A stretch of 64,000 nucleotides of DNA, taken from the NCBI RefSeq assembly GCF_000974785.1, contig NZ_BBWV01000001.1:2108001-2172000 (forward strand), read 5' to 3'. This DNA is from Flavihumibacter petaseus NBRC 106054 (GTDB lineage: Bacteria > Bacteroidota > Bacteroidia > Chitinophagales > Chitinophagaceae). Of the stretch, positions 17,311 through 27,659 are shown piece by piece. The position numbers were made by a program, and so were the translations under genes. Numbering within the stretch: the first letter of the stretch is position 1; each line of letters starts with the position of its first letter. The notes under the pieces were generated by a model. It had not been told where the DNA came from. It was given only the letters and a program-made list of their open reading frames with translations, and searched no databases.

Positions 17311-20300
17311 ATGAAACGCTCTTGTCTGCTCAGGACTTCTCTTTCACTATTTTTAATCACCGCTCTCTGCTCTATCGCAACTGCACAACGTTCCATTACT
17401 GGTAAGATAACGGATGACCGCGCAGGTCAGGCAATTGCCAATGTAAATGTTACCGTGAAGGGTAGCACACGTGGAGCGGTTTCCGGCGCCGATGGGGTTT
17501 ATTCCATATCGGTAATGCAGGATGACTCAATTCTTGTATTCTCCAGTACGGGCTATTCCACGCTTGAAGTGCCAATCAACGGAAGATCCACCATCGATGT
17601 AACGATGGCGATCGGATCCGCTAAACTGGCCGAAGTGGTAGTGGTGGGTTATGGCACCCAGTCTAAGCGGGATGTTACAGGCGCCGTGGCCTCCATCAAA
17701 GGCGATGAATTCCGTGATCTTCCTGTTTCCAGCCCTGTGCAGGCTTTACAGGGAAGAACGGCCGGCGTTAACGTTGTCAGAAACGGTGGCAGCCCCGGCA
17801 ATACCGGGTCCATCCGGATCCGTGGTACAGGCACCATCAACAATGCAGACCCATTGATCGTGATCGATGGAGTGCCCGCCGGTAACCTGAATTCTGTGAA
17901 CCCTAATGACATTGCTTCCATGGAGATCCTGAAAGACGCTTCGGCTTCCGCGATCTATGGTACGCGTGCAGCTAACGGCGTAGTGATCGTTACCACCAAA
18001 AGAGGTGGCTTTGAACAACCCAACACGGTTTCTCTCAATGCCTATACCGGGATTTCCAATGTTCACAAAACGATCGACATGCTTGACGCGCCGACGCTGG
18101 TAACCCTGAAAAAGGAAAGATATACCAACGACGGCATTGCGATCAACCCGGTTTGGGAAGACCCATCCAACCAGGTGCAGCGCACCAACTGGCAGGATGA
18201 ACTTTTCCAGCAGGGGAAAGTAAACAATATCGACCTTTCCCTCGGCGGCGGTTCCGCAAAATCTTCCTACATGTTATCCGCCGGTTATTACGATGAACAG
18301 GGTGTTATTACGAATTCCTATTTTAAAAGATTCAGCCTGCGCATCAATTCCGACCATAAGGTGGGAAAGCGCCTGAAGATCGGTGAAAGCCTCCAGCTCA
18401 CCCGCACAGTAGACAATGCCCTCAATACTACCTCAGCTCAGGACGGCCTTATCTGGAGCGCGATCCGTTTCATGCCCTTCATCCCCGTAAAGAATGACGA
18501 TGGTACCTGGGGCAGTTCAAAAGCTTCCAATGAATACGGTGACATCAACAATCCCGTATTCACCGCCAATACCAACGATGCCTCGAATACCAACACCCGC
18601 CTTCTCGGAAACCTTAACCTGGAATACCAGATTGTGAAGGGACTGAAGCTGCGGGTAAACCTCGGTCTCGACGGCAACCATTACAGTGGCCGGAACTTCA
18701 GCATCATTGTTACAGACCAGACCCGTACCACCAATAACAACTCGCTCACCAAGAGCTTCAGTGAGTCCTACTCCCTGCTTGGTGAATATTTCCTGTCTTA
18801 CAGCAATATCTTTGCCGGTAAACATAAGGTGGATGTGGTGGCAGGGTATACCGCCCAGACTTTCGACGGCGATAACTTCTCTGCCGCTAAACGCGATTTC
18901 CTGAACGAAGACCCCCATCAGCGTTATTTTGATGCGGGTCAAACATTAAATAGCATTTCGGGTAACCGCTACTATGACGCCCTGCAGTCCATGTTCGGTC
19001 GCGTAAACTATGATTACGACAAGCGTTACCTGTTTACGGCCACTTTCCGTGCGGACGGTTCTTCAAAATTTGCAGAGGGCAATAAATGGGGTTATTTCCC
19101 GGCCTTCTCTGCAGGCTGGAGAATTTCACAGGAAAAATTCTTTAAAGTACGTTTCATCGACGACCTGAAACTCACTGCAGGATGGGGACAGCTCGGTAAC
19201 CAGAATGTTACGGGCTTGCAATACCTCGCCCTGATCGGTAATGGCGGCCGCTATTCCTTCAATGACAATACCGTGGTTGGCGCCGCACAACAGCGCCTTC
19301 CGAATAAGAATATTTCCTGGGAGACTGCCGAAATGAGCAACATAGGACTGACCGCTGGCTTATTGGACAACCGCCTGCAGGTTTCCCTGAACTATTTCAA
19401 CAAAACCACCCGCGACATGTTGCTGGCTCCGCCCACTATCGGAACGGTCGGAACACTGACAATCCCGGACCAGAACGTTGGCGTGCTGAAAAACAGCGGC
19501 CTCGAAATCGATCTCGGCTACCGTGTGCAGCAAGGCGATTTCTCCTGGGGTGTGAGTGGCAATGCTTCCTTTATCAAGAACAAGGTGGAGAAACTGTATG
19601 ACGGCAATTTCATCGCCTCACAAACCTATGGTCGCCCCAATGAAGAGATCTCGCGTACCTATGAAGGAGAGCCGCTCGGAATCTTCTGGGGCTGGAAGAC
19701 CAACGGCCTGTACCAGACAACCGAAGACATCAACAGCGATCCCAATATTGCCAAAGACCAGCGGAGACTTGATGGCCTCATCGAACCGGGTGATGTAAGG
19801 TTCATCGATACCAATGGCGATGGCCGGATCGACGACAACGACCGCGTTAAGCTGGGCAGCCCGCATCCCGCTGTCGTTTATGGTCTGAATGCAGATTTCG
19901 GTTACAAGGGATTTGACCTTTCGTTGTTCTTCCTCGGCAACGCCGGACTTGAAATTTACAACGCCGATCGTATGCAGGGTCTCGATCCGACCTACTCCTT
20001 CAATATGTATGCGGAAACTGCTAACCGCTGGACCGGTCCAAATACGAGCAATTCCATTCCAAGGATGACCACCAAACGCAATAACCGGAACTACCGTACT
20101 TCCGATATGTTCATCGAGAAAGGTGATTTCTTCCGCCTGAAGAATCTGGTGATCGGTTACACACTTAAGGAGACACTGACCCGTAAGGCCGGCATGAGCC
20201 GCGTACGGTTCTATGTTACCGGCCAGAACGTGTTTACCGTTACTGGTTACTCCGGGCTGGACCCTGAGCTGGGCTACACTGATGGCAACAAACAGATCAA

Positions 20301-20364
20301 TGTGGACTATGCCCAGTATCCCCAGTCACGCACCTGGATCTTCGGCGCCAACATCACTTTTTAA
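17311..20364 (+). CDS. SusC/RagA family TonB-linked outer-membrane transporter
   Basis: 1017 residues from the ATG at 17311, with a signal peptide ending near ATAQ (residue 26). A carboxypeptidase-like domain (about 29-105: ITGKITDDRAGQAIANVNV) comes first. Then come the TonB-box-like EVVVVGYGTQSKRDVTGAVA, the plug (IRGTGTINNADPLIVIDGVP) and the barrel. A calcium-binding-like FIDTNGDGRIDDNDRVKLG near residue 835 is usual in this family. No STN domain, consistent with control by the divergent XylR-type protein instead of a FecR relay. The SusD partner starts 20 bp downstream. Confidence 0.96.
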   Translation: MKRSCLLRTSLSLFLITALCSIATAQRSITGKITDDRAGQAIANVNVTVKGSTRGAVSGADGVYSISVMQDDSILVFSSTGYSTLEVPINGRSTIDVTMAIGSAKLAEVVVVGYGTQSKRDVTGAVASIKGDEFRDLPVSSPVQALQGRTAGVNVVRNGGSPGNTGSIRIRGTGTINNADPLIVIDGVPAGNLNSVNPNDIASMEILKDASASAIYGTRAANGVVIVTTKRGGFEQPNTVSLNAYTGISNVHKTIDMLDAPTLVTLKKERYTNDGIAINPVWEDPSNQVQRTNWQDELFQQGKVNNIDLSLGGGSAKSSYMLSAGYYDEQGVITNSYFKRFSLRINSDHKVGKRLKIGESLQLTRTVDNALNTTSAQDGLIWSAIRFMPFIPVKNDDGTWGSSKASNEYGDINNPVFTANTNDASNTNTRLLGNLNLEYQIVKGLKLRVNLGLDGNHYSGRNFSIIVTDQTRTTNNNSLTKSFSESYSLLGEYFLSYSNIFAGKHKVDVVAGYTAQTFDGDNFSAAKRDFLNEDPHQRYFDAGQTLNSISGNRYYDALQSMFGRVNYDYDKRYLFTATFRADGSSKFAEGNKWGYFPAFSAGWRISQEKFFKVRFIDDLKLTAGWGQLGNQNVTGLQYLALIGNGGRYSFNDNTVVGAAQQRLPNKNISWETAEMSNIGLTAGLLDNRLQVSLNYFNKTTRDMLLAPPTIGTVGTLTIPDQNVGVLKNSGLEIDLGYRVQQGDFSWGVSGNASFIKNKVEKLYDGNFIASQTYGRPNEEISRTYEGEPLGIFWGWKTNGLYQTTEDINSDPNIAKDQRRLDGLIEPGDVRFIDTNGDGRIDDNDRVKLGSPHPAVVYGLNADFGYKGFDLSLFFLGNAGLEIYNADRMQGLDPTYSFNMYAETANRWTGPNTSNSIPRMTTKRNNRNYRTSDMFIEKGDFFRLKNLVIGYTLKETLTRKAGMSRVRFYVTGQNVFTVTGYSGLDPELGYTDGNKQINVDYAQYPQSRTWIFGANITF

Positions 20365-20384
20365 CTGCTAAAGAAAGAATTATC

Positions 20385-21830
20385 ATGAAACATATAGTTG
20401 TAAAAACCGGACTTATCCTGCTGGCAGCGGCCACTATCCAGGGTTGCAAAAAGAACCTGCTTGATTCTGTCCCCTACGGCCAGTCCACTTCCGCTGATTT
20501 CTGGCGCAATGGAGATGATGCCATCGCGGCTTCCAATGCGCTCTATTCTTTTCTCGGGGATGAATATATGTTCGCCCACACGGAACAAACCTGGGATATC
20601 TGCTCCGATGACCAGTGGCGCGCAGGTGACCACCCGGAAGACCAGGCCATTGAAGAGTTTACTTACGAGCCCAGCAACCCGCAGCTAAACGACAGCTGGG
20701 CCAGGAAATATGAAGTGATCTCACGCGCCAATGCCGTGCTCATCAATGTGCCGGGCATCAACATGGATGAGGCATTGAAAGCAAGAATCCTGGGAGAGGC
20801 GCACTTTATGCGTGGTCTCATGTACTGGTATTTTTACCGTATCTACGGCCAGGTTCCCATCATCAAAGAAGAGAATGTAACCAGCAATAACTATAACGTT
20901 CCGAAAGGCACTACCGAGGAAATGAATGCCATTATTGAATCGGACCTCCTGGCTGCGGCAGACGCTTTACCGCTGGAATATGATGACGCCAACATCGGCC
21001 GGGCCACCAAAGGCGCCGCATGGGGTTACCTGACCAAATTCTACGTGTACCAGGAGAACTGGAGCAAAGCCATTGAGACCGGTGAAAAAGTGATCAATGG
21101 ACCATATGCACTGGCTCCCAGCTTCGGCGACAATTTCAAGCCGGCCACAAAGAACAACAGCGAAATGCTGTTCGCCATACAGTGTACCGATGGGTGGACG
21201 GAAAATGTGACGTCGATCTATTCTGCACCAAGACCATGGGGCGGGTGGGGCTTTAACGAACCCATCAAGGACCTCGCCGATGAATTCGAACCCAACGACG
21301 AAAGATTAACCTATACCATGGCAAAAGTGGGTGACGTGATCGATCCGGGAGAATCCAACGGAGGACCCCAGGAAGTACCGCCCGGCCTCACCAATACCGG
21401 TTATTTCTTCCGAAAATATGTGAACTGGAGACCCGATGGCGGACTTGACAATAACATGAATATCGTCATGCTGCGGGCATCCGATGTGTACCTGCTGGTT
21501 GCGGAAGCAAAGATCAGATCCGGCGCCAACGGTGATGCTGAGATCAACGCTGTTCGCGGCAGGAACGGGCTGGGCGACGTCAGCAATGCCACCATGACTG
21601 AACTGATCCACGAAAGAAGGGTAGAACTGGCTGGTGAGAACGAACGCCACCAGGACCTGATGCGATGGGATCGTGCAGGCATCATCGATCTGAAAGCCCA
21701 TTATGCGAAAGACCGCGGGCAGTGGAAGCCTGGAAGGAATTTTACCCGTCCGAAAAACTACCTGTTCCCGATACCACAGCGCCAGATCGATCTGAGCAAC
21801 GGCGTATTGATACAGAACCCGAATTTCTGA
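20385..21830 (+). CDS. RagB/SusD family surface lipoprotein
   Basis: 481 residues with lipobox TIQGC (Cys21) followed by KKNLLDSVPYGQSTSADFWR, the classic SusD start. TPR-like helices follow, with GEAHFMRGLMYWYFYRIYGQ near residue 140. The conserved end is HERRVELAGENERHQDLMRW, then NYLFPIPQRQIDLS. It partners the SusC encoded 20 bp upstream in importing an oligosaccharide that the neighbouring glycosidase presumably processes. A strong hairpin follows the stop codon. Confidence 0.95.
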   Translation: MKHIVVKTGLILLAAATIQGCKKNLLDSVPYGQSTSADFWRNGDDAIAASNALYSFLGDEYMFAHTEQTWDICSDDQWRAGDHPEDQAIEEFTYEPSNPQLNDSWARKYEVISRANAVLINVPGINMDEALKARILGEAHFMRGLMYWYFYRIYGQVPIIKEENVTSNNYNVPKGTTEEMNAIIESDLLAAADALPLEYDDANIGRATKGAAWGYLTKFYVYQENWSKAIETGEKVINGPYALAPSFGDNFKPATKNNSEMLFAIQCTDGWTENVTSIYSAPRPWGGWGFNEPIKDLADEFEPNDERLTYTMAKVGDVIDPGESNGGPQEVPPGLTNTGYFFRKYVNWRPDGGLDNNMNIVMLRASDVYLLVAEAKIRSGANGDAEINAVRGRNGLGDVSNATMTELIHERRVELAGENERHQDLMRWDRAGIIDLKAHYAKDRGQWKPGRNFTRPKNYLFPIPQRQIDLSNGVLIQNPNF

Positions 21831-21852
21831 CAGCAATAAATTGCTCTACCAG

Positions 21853-21894
21853 AATCCCGGCATCCTGCTTTAATTTTAAAGCGATGCCGGGATT
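21853..21894. terminator. Long hairpin after susD
   Basis: AATCCCGGCATC (21853-21864) pairs perfectly with GATGCCGGGATT (21883-21894). The loop contains a further GCTTTAA/TTAAAGC pairing. The U-tract is weak (ATTATTGT), so this may end susCD transcription incompletely or protect the 3' end. Confidence 0.65.
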
Positions 21895-21924
21895 ATTGTC
21901 TGCTCAAACTGTTCGTTGTGCTTT

Positions 21925-22332
21925 ATGAAGAAATCATTTATCGCTGCCTTTATATTTTGTTCGCTGCTTTCTAGTGCTTCCTGCGGACACCCTGCTGAAG
22001 TAAATATTACCGGGAACTGGCGGCTCGACTCCATCTATGATTATTACAATGGCTTCTCCTTCACCAATAAAAATCCATCACCGCAGGAAGTTTACGAATA
22101 CCGGGATAACAATACCGTTTTGCGGAAGGGAATGGGCGAGCAGCTGGAATACAGGTACCATCGTAATGATTCAATCCTTTCTCTGTCTGACCAGACAGGG
22201 AGGCCTGCAGACGAATTTGTCATTCTTCATGTTGACGACAACCTGATGGCGCTGAAGAAAAACAAGTCGCCGCTCTTTGGTGGTAAAAACCAGCGCCGCT
22301 ATGAAGTGCGTTATTTCAGCCGGGTACAGTGA
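21925..22332 (+). CDS. Small hypothetical lipoprotein, lipocalin-like
   Basis: 135 residues from the ATG at 21925; a TTG at 21916 is the only upstream alternative. The signal ends in a lipobox (LLSSASC). The mature start VNITGNWRLDSIYDYY resembles the GTW/GNW opening of small lipocalin-like domains in Bacteroidota, and the rest is beta-rich. It lies between susD and the convergent FG-GAP gene and may be read through from susCD past the hairpin. Function unknown; it may be an accessory glycan-binding lipoprotein. Confidence 0.65.
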   Translation: MKKSFIAAFIFCSLLSSASCGHPAEVNITGNWRLDSIYDYYNGFSFTNKNPSPQEVYEYRDNNTVLRKGMGEQLEYRYHRNDSILSLSDQTGRPADEFVILHVDDNLMALKKNKSPLFGGKNQRRYEVRYFSRVQ

Positions 22333-22343
22333 AAGCCTTCCCC

Positions 22344-25300
22344 TTATAATTTCCGGCTCCTCCCGTTCGCGTCATATAGTTCAACTGTTGTTGCCTCCGC
22401 CGGTATAGCCAGATACCTCCCCGGCGCGGAAAGATAGCCCGAACCGTAATAGAATTCCCGCCGCAATTTTTTGCCGTTGGCCATTGTAAGGATCGCGTGA
22501 GTTTCATCAGCCCGTGGTTTCACCACCCGTGTGGCAGGCTTTTCTGCCACCAATGCAATAAGGCTGTCATTGTTCTGTGCGGCAAGCAGGAGCGGGAACT
22601 TGTTTTTCACCATCACTTTCGCCAGTCCCTTTCCGTCTCCCTCAACCCTGAATCCATTATCTTTTTCACTGAAGCTGCCATCACCCTTACCCCGCAGGTA
22701 CAGTCCCCTGAAAGCATCATACTGACCGTTGATCACTTCGGCCCCATAGAAATTGCCGCTCAGCACCACGTCATCGATCCCGTCGCCATCAAAGTCATCC
22801 ACCAGTATACCAAAGACTGGCGAAAACTGTGCCGTTGTGCCCAGGGGTTTGAGCGTCCATGGCTGGTTGCCATTGTTCAGCAGGACAGATGTCTGAAAGG
22901 TATTCGCCTTTATCGTTCTTGCCTGCTGTAATAATTCAGCAGGAAACAGGTCGGCCATGGTTGCTTTTGCATAGTCCGCAAAAAGCGGGAACTTCTTCCT
23001 GAGGCCGGGCAGTTGCATCATCAGGTCCTCACGGGGGTGGATGGGATAACTGGTACCATTTACGGAATAGGTAATGACGGGATTGTTGTTCCCCATTTTG
23101 CCAAAATCATTTACCCAGATGCTGAGCGGATCTGTGGCTGTAGTGATATAGCGGCTGTTGGTGCCCAGGTTTCCTGCAATGAAATCAGTTTTACCATCGG
23201 CATTGAAGTCTCCCGCCTGGATACTGTTCCACCAGCCAACGGTGCTGTCGAGGCCCAGCAATTTTGTTTGGTTCGTGAATTGCCCATGGCTGTTCACAAA
23301 TACCGTAATGGGCATCCATTCACCCACCACCACCAGGTCTGGTGCTGCATCATTATTGATGTCTGACCAGATGGCCGCATTCACCATGCCGGCATTTTTC
23401 AGTCCCGGCGCAAGTTTATCTGTGACATCCATGAACCGGCCTCCGTTATTTTCAAGCAGAAAGCTTTTACCGCCATCGGGGTAGTGCTGCGGGGTGATCT
23501 TTCCGCCGACAAAGAGATCAAGGTCACCATCCGTATCAAAATCAACAGCTACCACACAGGAGCCGCTTTCCCGTTCCGGCGGCAATGCAGTTGTATCGAT
23601 CCTGAAATTCCCCCGGCCGTCATTCCTGTAAAGGCGGTCCTGGTAAAACCTAGATCCTGCTGAAAATTCATTTCCGCCACTCACGATATACAAGTCAAGG
23701 TCCTGGTCATTGTCTGCATCGAAAAACAATACACCCAGGTCTTCTTCCTGCTTTTTCCCGGCCTCCAATGGTTTTGAAACAAAAGCGCCGCTGGCTTGCT
23801 GAACGAAAAGTTGTCCGGACTGATGGTAGGCTCCGCCGACAAAGAAATCATCGAACCCATCTCCGTTGATATCGCCTACCGCGATGCCCGGACCACTTTG
23901 CGAAAATTTATGCGGCAGCAAAGGCTGGATATTGAAATCGGTATAGGGAGTTTCCTGGTGTTTAAAACGAATCCCATACAGGTAGTTCGCCGGCGAAAAA
24001 GCCTGCGACTGGTGGTCGTTATTGCTGCCTGCCGTATTCCCGGCTGCTGACCAGGCCAGCTGCTTTCGCTGATCTGCAACAAGGTTAGTCAGCCTGGAGA
24101 TTTTCCCGTCGGGCCAGGTTACTACCACTGAATCTGCTTTTGTGTTTTTTCCCAGACCAAAATGAATGACCGGATCTACGGCGGACTGATATCCACGTAC
24201 AGGAGCGCATTCCTGGAATAGTTGCAGGTTGCCCGCATACACAATGATCTTCGTTCCAAAACCATTGATATTTCCTGCAGGCCCCGCCAGTGAAAATTCG
24301 AGGTAATGGTTCTTTACCAGGGAGTCAGCATTGTTCCTGTAAATACTGGCTGGTGCACCGGTATTCACGAGCACGAGGTCCAGGTCACCGTCATTGTCCA
24401 GGTCAGCATAAGCCGCACCGCTGGAATATGCGCTGGTCGTTAGTCCCCACTCAGCTGATACATCGTTGAAATGAAGGTCTCCCTGGTTCCGGAAAGCAAA
24501 GCTGTGCAATAAAGCGCCATCGAGTTGCTGCAATGCTGCGAAAGCTTTTTGTGACAGCTTTTGACCGGCATGTTCCTGCATCAGTTCCTGCGCCCGGTAA
24601 TTGATAAAGTCGCGGTTGGTAATATCCCTCGGATAGCCGTTGGTGATTACAAGGTCTTTCCAGCCATCATTATCGAGATCTGCGAACAGGGGACTCCAGC
24701 TCCAGTCTGTTGCCGCTACCCCCGCCAATTGCCCGATCTCACTGAAACCCGGCACACCGGTGCCATGATCACCACGGTTCAGCTGCAGGGTATTGCGCAT
24801 GAATTGCGGGGAGTACCCATACTGGAGTTCCGAACGGTAGCGATCATGGTTCGTGGCGCCCAGCATCAGTTTTTTCCTGTAGTTGTCAGGCGGCAGCATG
24901 TCCACTTCGATAAGATCGGGCATGCCGTCATTGTTCATATCGGCAACATCGTTACCCATCGCCGAATAACTGGTATGTTTAAACGCCGTTGCTGCCATAT
25001 CCGTAAAATGACCGTTCCGGTCATTGATATACAACAGGTCATTGGAGAGATAGTCGTTGGAAACGACAACATCCGGCCAGCCGTCTGCATTAATGTCTGA
25101 AATGGCTACGCCCAGGCCATACCCTTCGTGTGTAATGCCGGCTTCCCGCGAAACATTGGTGAAAGTGCTGTTCCCGTTGTTGCGGTACAGCCGGTCGGTA
25201 TTGGCCATTTCGCTGTTATTGCGTTTCGGCCGGATGATATTGGGACCCATTTCATCTGTGATGTTCGTCAGCAGGTATAGGTCAAGGTCGCCGTCCCTGT

Positions 25301-25841
25301 CGTAGTCGAAAAAAGCCGCCTGCACGCTATGCCCGGTGTCGGCAAGGCCGTATGCAGTCGCCCTGTCGGTAAAGGTATTGTTGCCGTTATTGATGTACAG
25401 CGCATTGGCTCTTTTTGATGCGTCATGAGGCCCCGCAAAACAGAGATAGATATCGGCGAACCCATCCTGGTTGATATCCGCTACAGATACTCCCGTCGCC
25501 CATTTGCCTGCAGTTTTGATTCCCGATGTTTCGGTAACATCATTGAAAGAAAAATTTCCCTGGTTCAGGTACAGCCGTGATTTGCCCATATTGGAACTGA
25601 AGAAAAGATCCTGGAGGCCGTCTTTGTTAAAATCGCCTATGCCAACACCGGCACCGTTGTAGAAATATTCAAAGGTGAGGATGTTGAGTTGTTCATCTTC
25701 CCTGATCTCATTGCTGAAAGCAACCCCTGTTTTTTCCGGAGAAAGCAGTTCCAGCATTGCAAGCTTTTTATGGTTTTCACCACAGCCATGGAAGGTGAAA
25801 ACAAAAATGCAACAGGTAACATAAAGCAGGAGATAGCGCAT
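22344..25841 (-). CDS. Large FG-GAP/VCBS repeat lipoprotein with ASPIC/UnbV domain (CRTAC1-like)
   Basis: 1165 residues with lipobox FHGC (Cys20). I count about thirteen D-x-[ND]-x-DG-x-x-D repeats, for example DFNKDGLQDLFFSS, DINQDGFADIYLC, DLDNDGDLDLVLVN, DFDTDGDLDLFVGG and DFDGDGIDDVVLSG. These are calcium-binding beta-propeller blades in two sets. Between the sets, at about 545-605, lies an ASPIC/UnbV region (VRGYQSAVDPVIHFGLGKNT). Such lipoproteins are frequent beside SusCD loci, probably at the cell surface, with an unproven role in binding. It is divergent from the glycosidase at 26012, sharing a control region with the 14-bp operator-like element. Confidence 0.92.
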   Translation of the reverse strand: MRYLLLYVTCCIFVFTFHGCGENHKKLAMLELLSPEKTGVAFSNEIREDEQLNILTFEYFYNGAGVGIGDFNKDGLQDLFFSSNMGKSRLYLNQGNFSFNDVTETSGIKTAGKWATGVSVADINQDGFADIYLCFAGPHDASKRANALYINNGNNTFTDRATAYGLADTGHSVQAAFFDYDRDGDLDLYLLTNITDEMGPNIIRPKRNNSEMANTDRLYRNNGNSTFTNVSREAGITHEGYGLGVAISDINADGWPDVVVSNDYLSNDLLYINDRNGHFTDMAATAFKHTSYSAMGNDVADMNNDGMPDLIEVDMLPPDNYRKKLMLGATNHDRYRSELQYGYSPQFMRNTLQLNRGDHGTGVPGFSEIGQLAGVAATDWSWSPLFADLDNDGWKDLVITNGYPRDITNRDFINYRAQELMQEHAGQKLSQKAFAALQQLDGALLHSFAFRNQGDLHFNDVSAEWGLTTSAYSSGAAYADLDNDGDLDLVLVNTGAPASIYRNNADSLVKNHYLEFSLAGPAGNINGFGTKIIVYAGNLQLFQECAPVRGYQSAVDPVIHFGLGKNTKADSVVVTWPDGKISRLTNLVADQRKQLAWSAAGNTAGSNNDHQSQAFSPANYLYGIRFKHQETPYTDFNIQPLLPHKFSQSGPGIAVGDINGDGFDDFFVGGAYHQSGQLFVQQASGAFVSKPLEAGKKQEEDLGVLFFDADNDQDLDLYIVSGGNEFSAGSRFYQDRLYRNDGRGNFRIDTTALPPERESGSCVVAVDFDTDGDLDLFVGGKITPQHYPDGGKSFLLENNGGRFMDVTDKLAPGLKNAGMVNAAIWSDINNDAAPDLVVVGEWMPITVFVNSHGQFTNQTKLLGLDSTVGWWNSIQAGDFNADGKTDFIAGNLGTNSRYITTATDPLSIWVNDFGKMGNNNPVITYSVNGTSYPIHPREDLMMQLPGLRKKFPLFADYAKATMADLFPAELLQQARTIKANTFQTSVLLNNGNQPWTLKPLGTTAQFSPVFGILVDDFDGDGIDDVVLSGNFYGAEVINGQYDAFRGLYLRGKGDGSFSEKDNGFRVEGDGKGLAKVMVKNKFPLLLAAQNNDSLIALVAEKPATRVVKPRADETHAILTMANGKKLRREFYYGSGYLSAPGRYLAIPAEATTVELYDANGRSRKL

Positions 25842-25919
25842 GACAGGCAGATAAAGATTCAGCAGGTCAATTTAGCGCATTCCTGTTGGATTTCGTTTCA
25901 TCTTTCATAGTAAGCTTCA

Positions 25920-25990
25920 TGCGTAAATTGAAGAACATTTTACGCAATTGCGCAAGGATGGTGTAATGTTACTGTCTAAATAAACAGTAA
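25920..25990. promoter_or_regulatory. Operator-like elements shared with the susC promoter region
   Basis: TACGCAATTGCGCA (25941-25954) differs at one base from TACGCATTTGCGCA at 17199-17212. TGCGTAA at 25920, exactly 21 bp upstream, matches 5 of 7 leading bases. TGCGTAAA (25920) and TTTACGCA (25939) also form an inverted repeat. TTACTGT (25969) and ACAGTAA (25984) form a second one, and AAACAGT recurs from the susC region. This suggests that the divergent lipoprotein and glycosidase genes share the XylR-type regulator. Confidence 0.6.
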
Positions 25991-26011
25991 TTTTCTCCCT
26001 CAAACTGCTAT

Positions 26012-27652
26012 ATGGATTCGCGCCGGAAATTTTTGCGCAACACTGCGCTGATTGCTGCCTCTGCCACTGTTCCCAATGCTGCTTTACGGGCCGGAGAAAA
26101 AACACCCGGGAAGCTTCCCGAAGGAGATGACATTCAGTCCACCTACAAGAACACCTACATCAAAAACATCTTCGTAACGGAAAATGAGTTCCGCAATGCG
26201 AAACCTACCCTTGTCGCCGCACCGGCCTTTCAGCAGGCACGGGAGATCCTGCCTTCGCCCGTCTGGAAAGGAAATGACCTGGCGATAGACATGTACTGGA
26301 AGGCATGGGAAATCGCTTTCCGGAATATCAAGGATCCTGCACCAACTTCCGGCTTTACCTGTTCCTATATTGATACTGCATACAATGGCAATATTTTCAT
26401 GTGGGACTCCACCTTTATTACCATGTTCGCCCGCTACGGTACAAGGGCGTATCCTTTCCAGCAGACCCTCAATAATTTTTATGCAAAACAGCATCCCGAC
26501 GGATTCATCTGCCGTGAGATCTGGGGACAATCCGGGCTCGATTGCTTTCACCGGTATGATCCGACCAGCACAGGTCCCAACCTGATCCCCTGGAGTGAAC
26601 TGGAATATTTTCAGCAGTTTGGCGATCTCAACCGCCTGCACAAGATCTTCCCGGTGCTTTGCGCCTATTATCAATGGCTTCAGCTGAACCGCAGGTGGCA
26701 GGATGGTTCCTATTGGTCGAGTGGCTGGGGTACGGGGATGGACAACCAACCGCGGGTGCAAAAGCAGTACAATCCTATTTATTCAAATGGATTCATGACC
26801 TGGCTCGATACCTGTCTTCAGCAACTGTATATCGGGAAGATCCTCGTTGAATTCGGATTCCATACAGAACGCTGGCAGGAGATCGAAGACATTGAAGAAG
26901 AAACCAAATTTCTGAAAAAGTATATTCGGGAAAAGCTTTGGGACCCCAAAACCGCATTTTTATATGACCGTTACGCCGATGGCTCCCTGGGCACATTGAA
27001 GAGCATCGGTGCCTACTGGGCATTGTGGACGGATATCCTGGAACCAGCTGAGCTGAAACGGTTTGTGGCACACCTGAATGATCCGAAAACCTTCGCCAGA
27101 AAGCATCCTATTCCTTCTATGCCTGCGGATCACGAGAAATACCAGGCGGACGGTCGCTACTGGCAGGGCGGTGTCTGGGCGCCAACGAACTACATGGTGA
27201 TCAGCGGACTAAGAAAGAAGAATTTCCGTGCGGAAGCATTCGAACTTGCCAGGAAACACCATGATCAGGTGATGCAGGTGTTTAAGGAGACCGGCACCTT
27301 CTTCGAATATTATGCCCCCGAAACGACCAGTCCGGGTTTCCTGGCGCGCCCGGATTTTATTGGCTGGACTGGCCTGGTGCCGATATCGATCCTCTTCGAA
27401 AGCATCTTCGGCATCACGGGTAACCTGCAGCAGAACACGATCGAATGGGATGTGCGGTTAGTGGAAGAGCATGGCATTGACCGCTATCCGATTGGTACCG
27501 AAGGGCTATTGTCGCTCCGTTGTGCGGCGCGCAGTAACAATAAGCAGAGACCCCAGTTGGTTATTGAATCCAATGTTGCCATGAAACTGAAACTGAACTG
27601 GAATGGCGGAGCGGAAACACTTCAGATAAAACCAGGTTCAAATAAATTTTAA
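26012..27652 (+). CDS. Tat-exported (alpha/alpha)6 glycosidase, trehalase/GH63-like clan
   Basis: 546 residues. The start MDSRRKFLRNTALIAASAT is a Tat signal. The core shows clan-type motifs of GH37/GH63-like (alpha/alpha)6 barrels: NGNIFMWDSTFITMFARYG (about 127-145), HPDGFICREIWG, and the late YWQGGVWAPTNYMVISGL. In those families an Asp in the WDS/GWD-type region and a late Glu act in catalysis. It should release glucose or a similar sugar from alpha-linked oligosaccharides in the periplasm, which would suit the ROK kinase in the same locus. Family number and substrate are unresolved. Confidence 0.82.
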   Translation: MDSRRKFLRNTALIAASATVPNAALRAGEKTPGKLPEGDDIQSTYKNTYIKNIFVTENEFRNAKPTLVAAPAFQQAREILPSPVWKGNDLAIDMYWKAWEIAFRNIKDPAPTSGFTCSYIDTAYNGNIFMWDSTFITMFARYGTRAYPFQQTLNNFYAKQHPDGFICREIWGQSGLDCFHRYDPTSTGPNLIPWSELEYFQQFGDLNRLHKIFPVLCAYYQWLQLNRRWQDGSYWSSGWGTGMDNQPRVQKQYNPIYSNGFMTWLDTCLQQLYIGKILVEFGFHTERWQEIEDIEEETKFLKKYIREKLWDPKTAFLYDRYADGSLGTLKSIGAYWALWTDILEPAELKRFVAHLNDPKTFARKHPIPSMPADHEKYQADGRYWQGGVWAPTNYMVISGLRKKNFRAEAFELARKHHDQVMQVFKETGTFFEYYAPETTSPGFLARPDFIGWTGLVPISILFESIFGITGNLQQNTIEWDVRLVEEHGIDRYPIGTEGLLSLRCAARSNNKQRPQLVIESNVAMKLKLNWNGGAETLQIKPGSNKF

Positions 27653-27659
27653 GAAGGCG

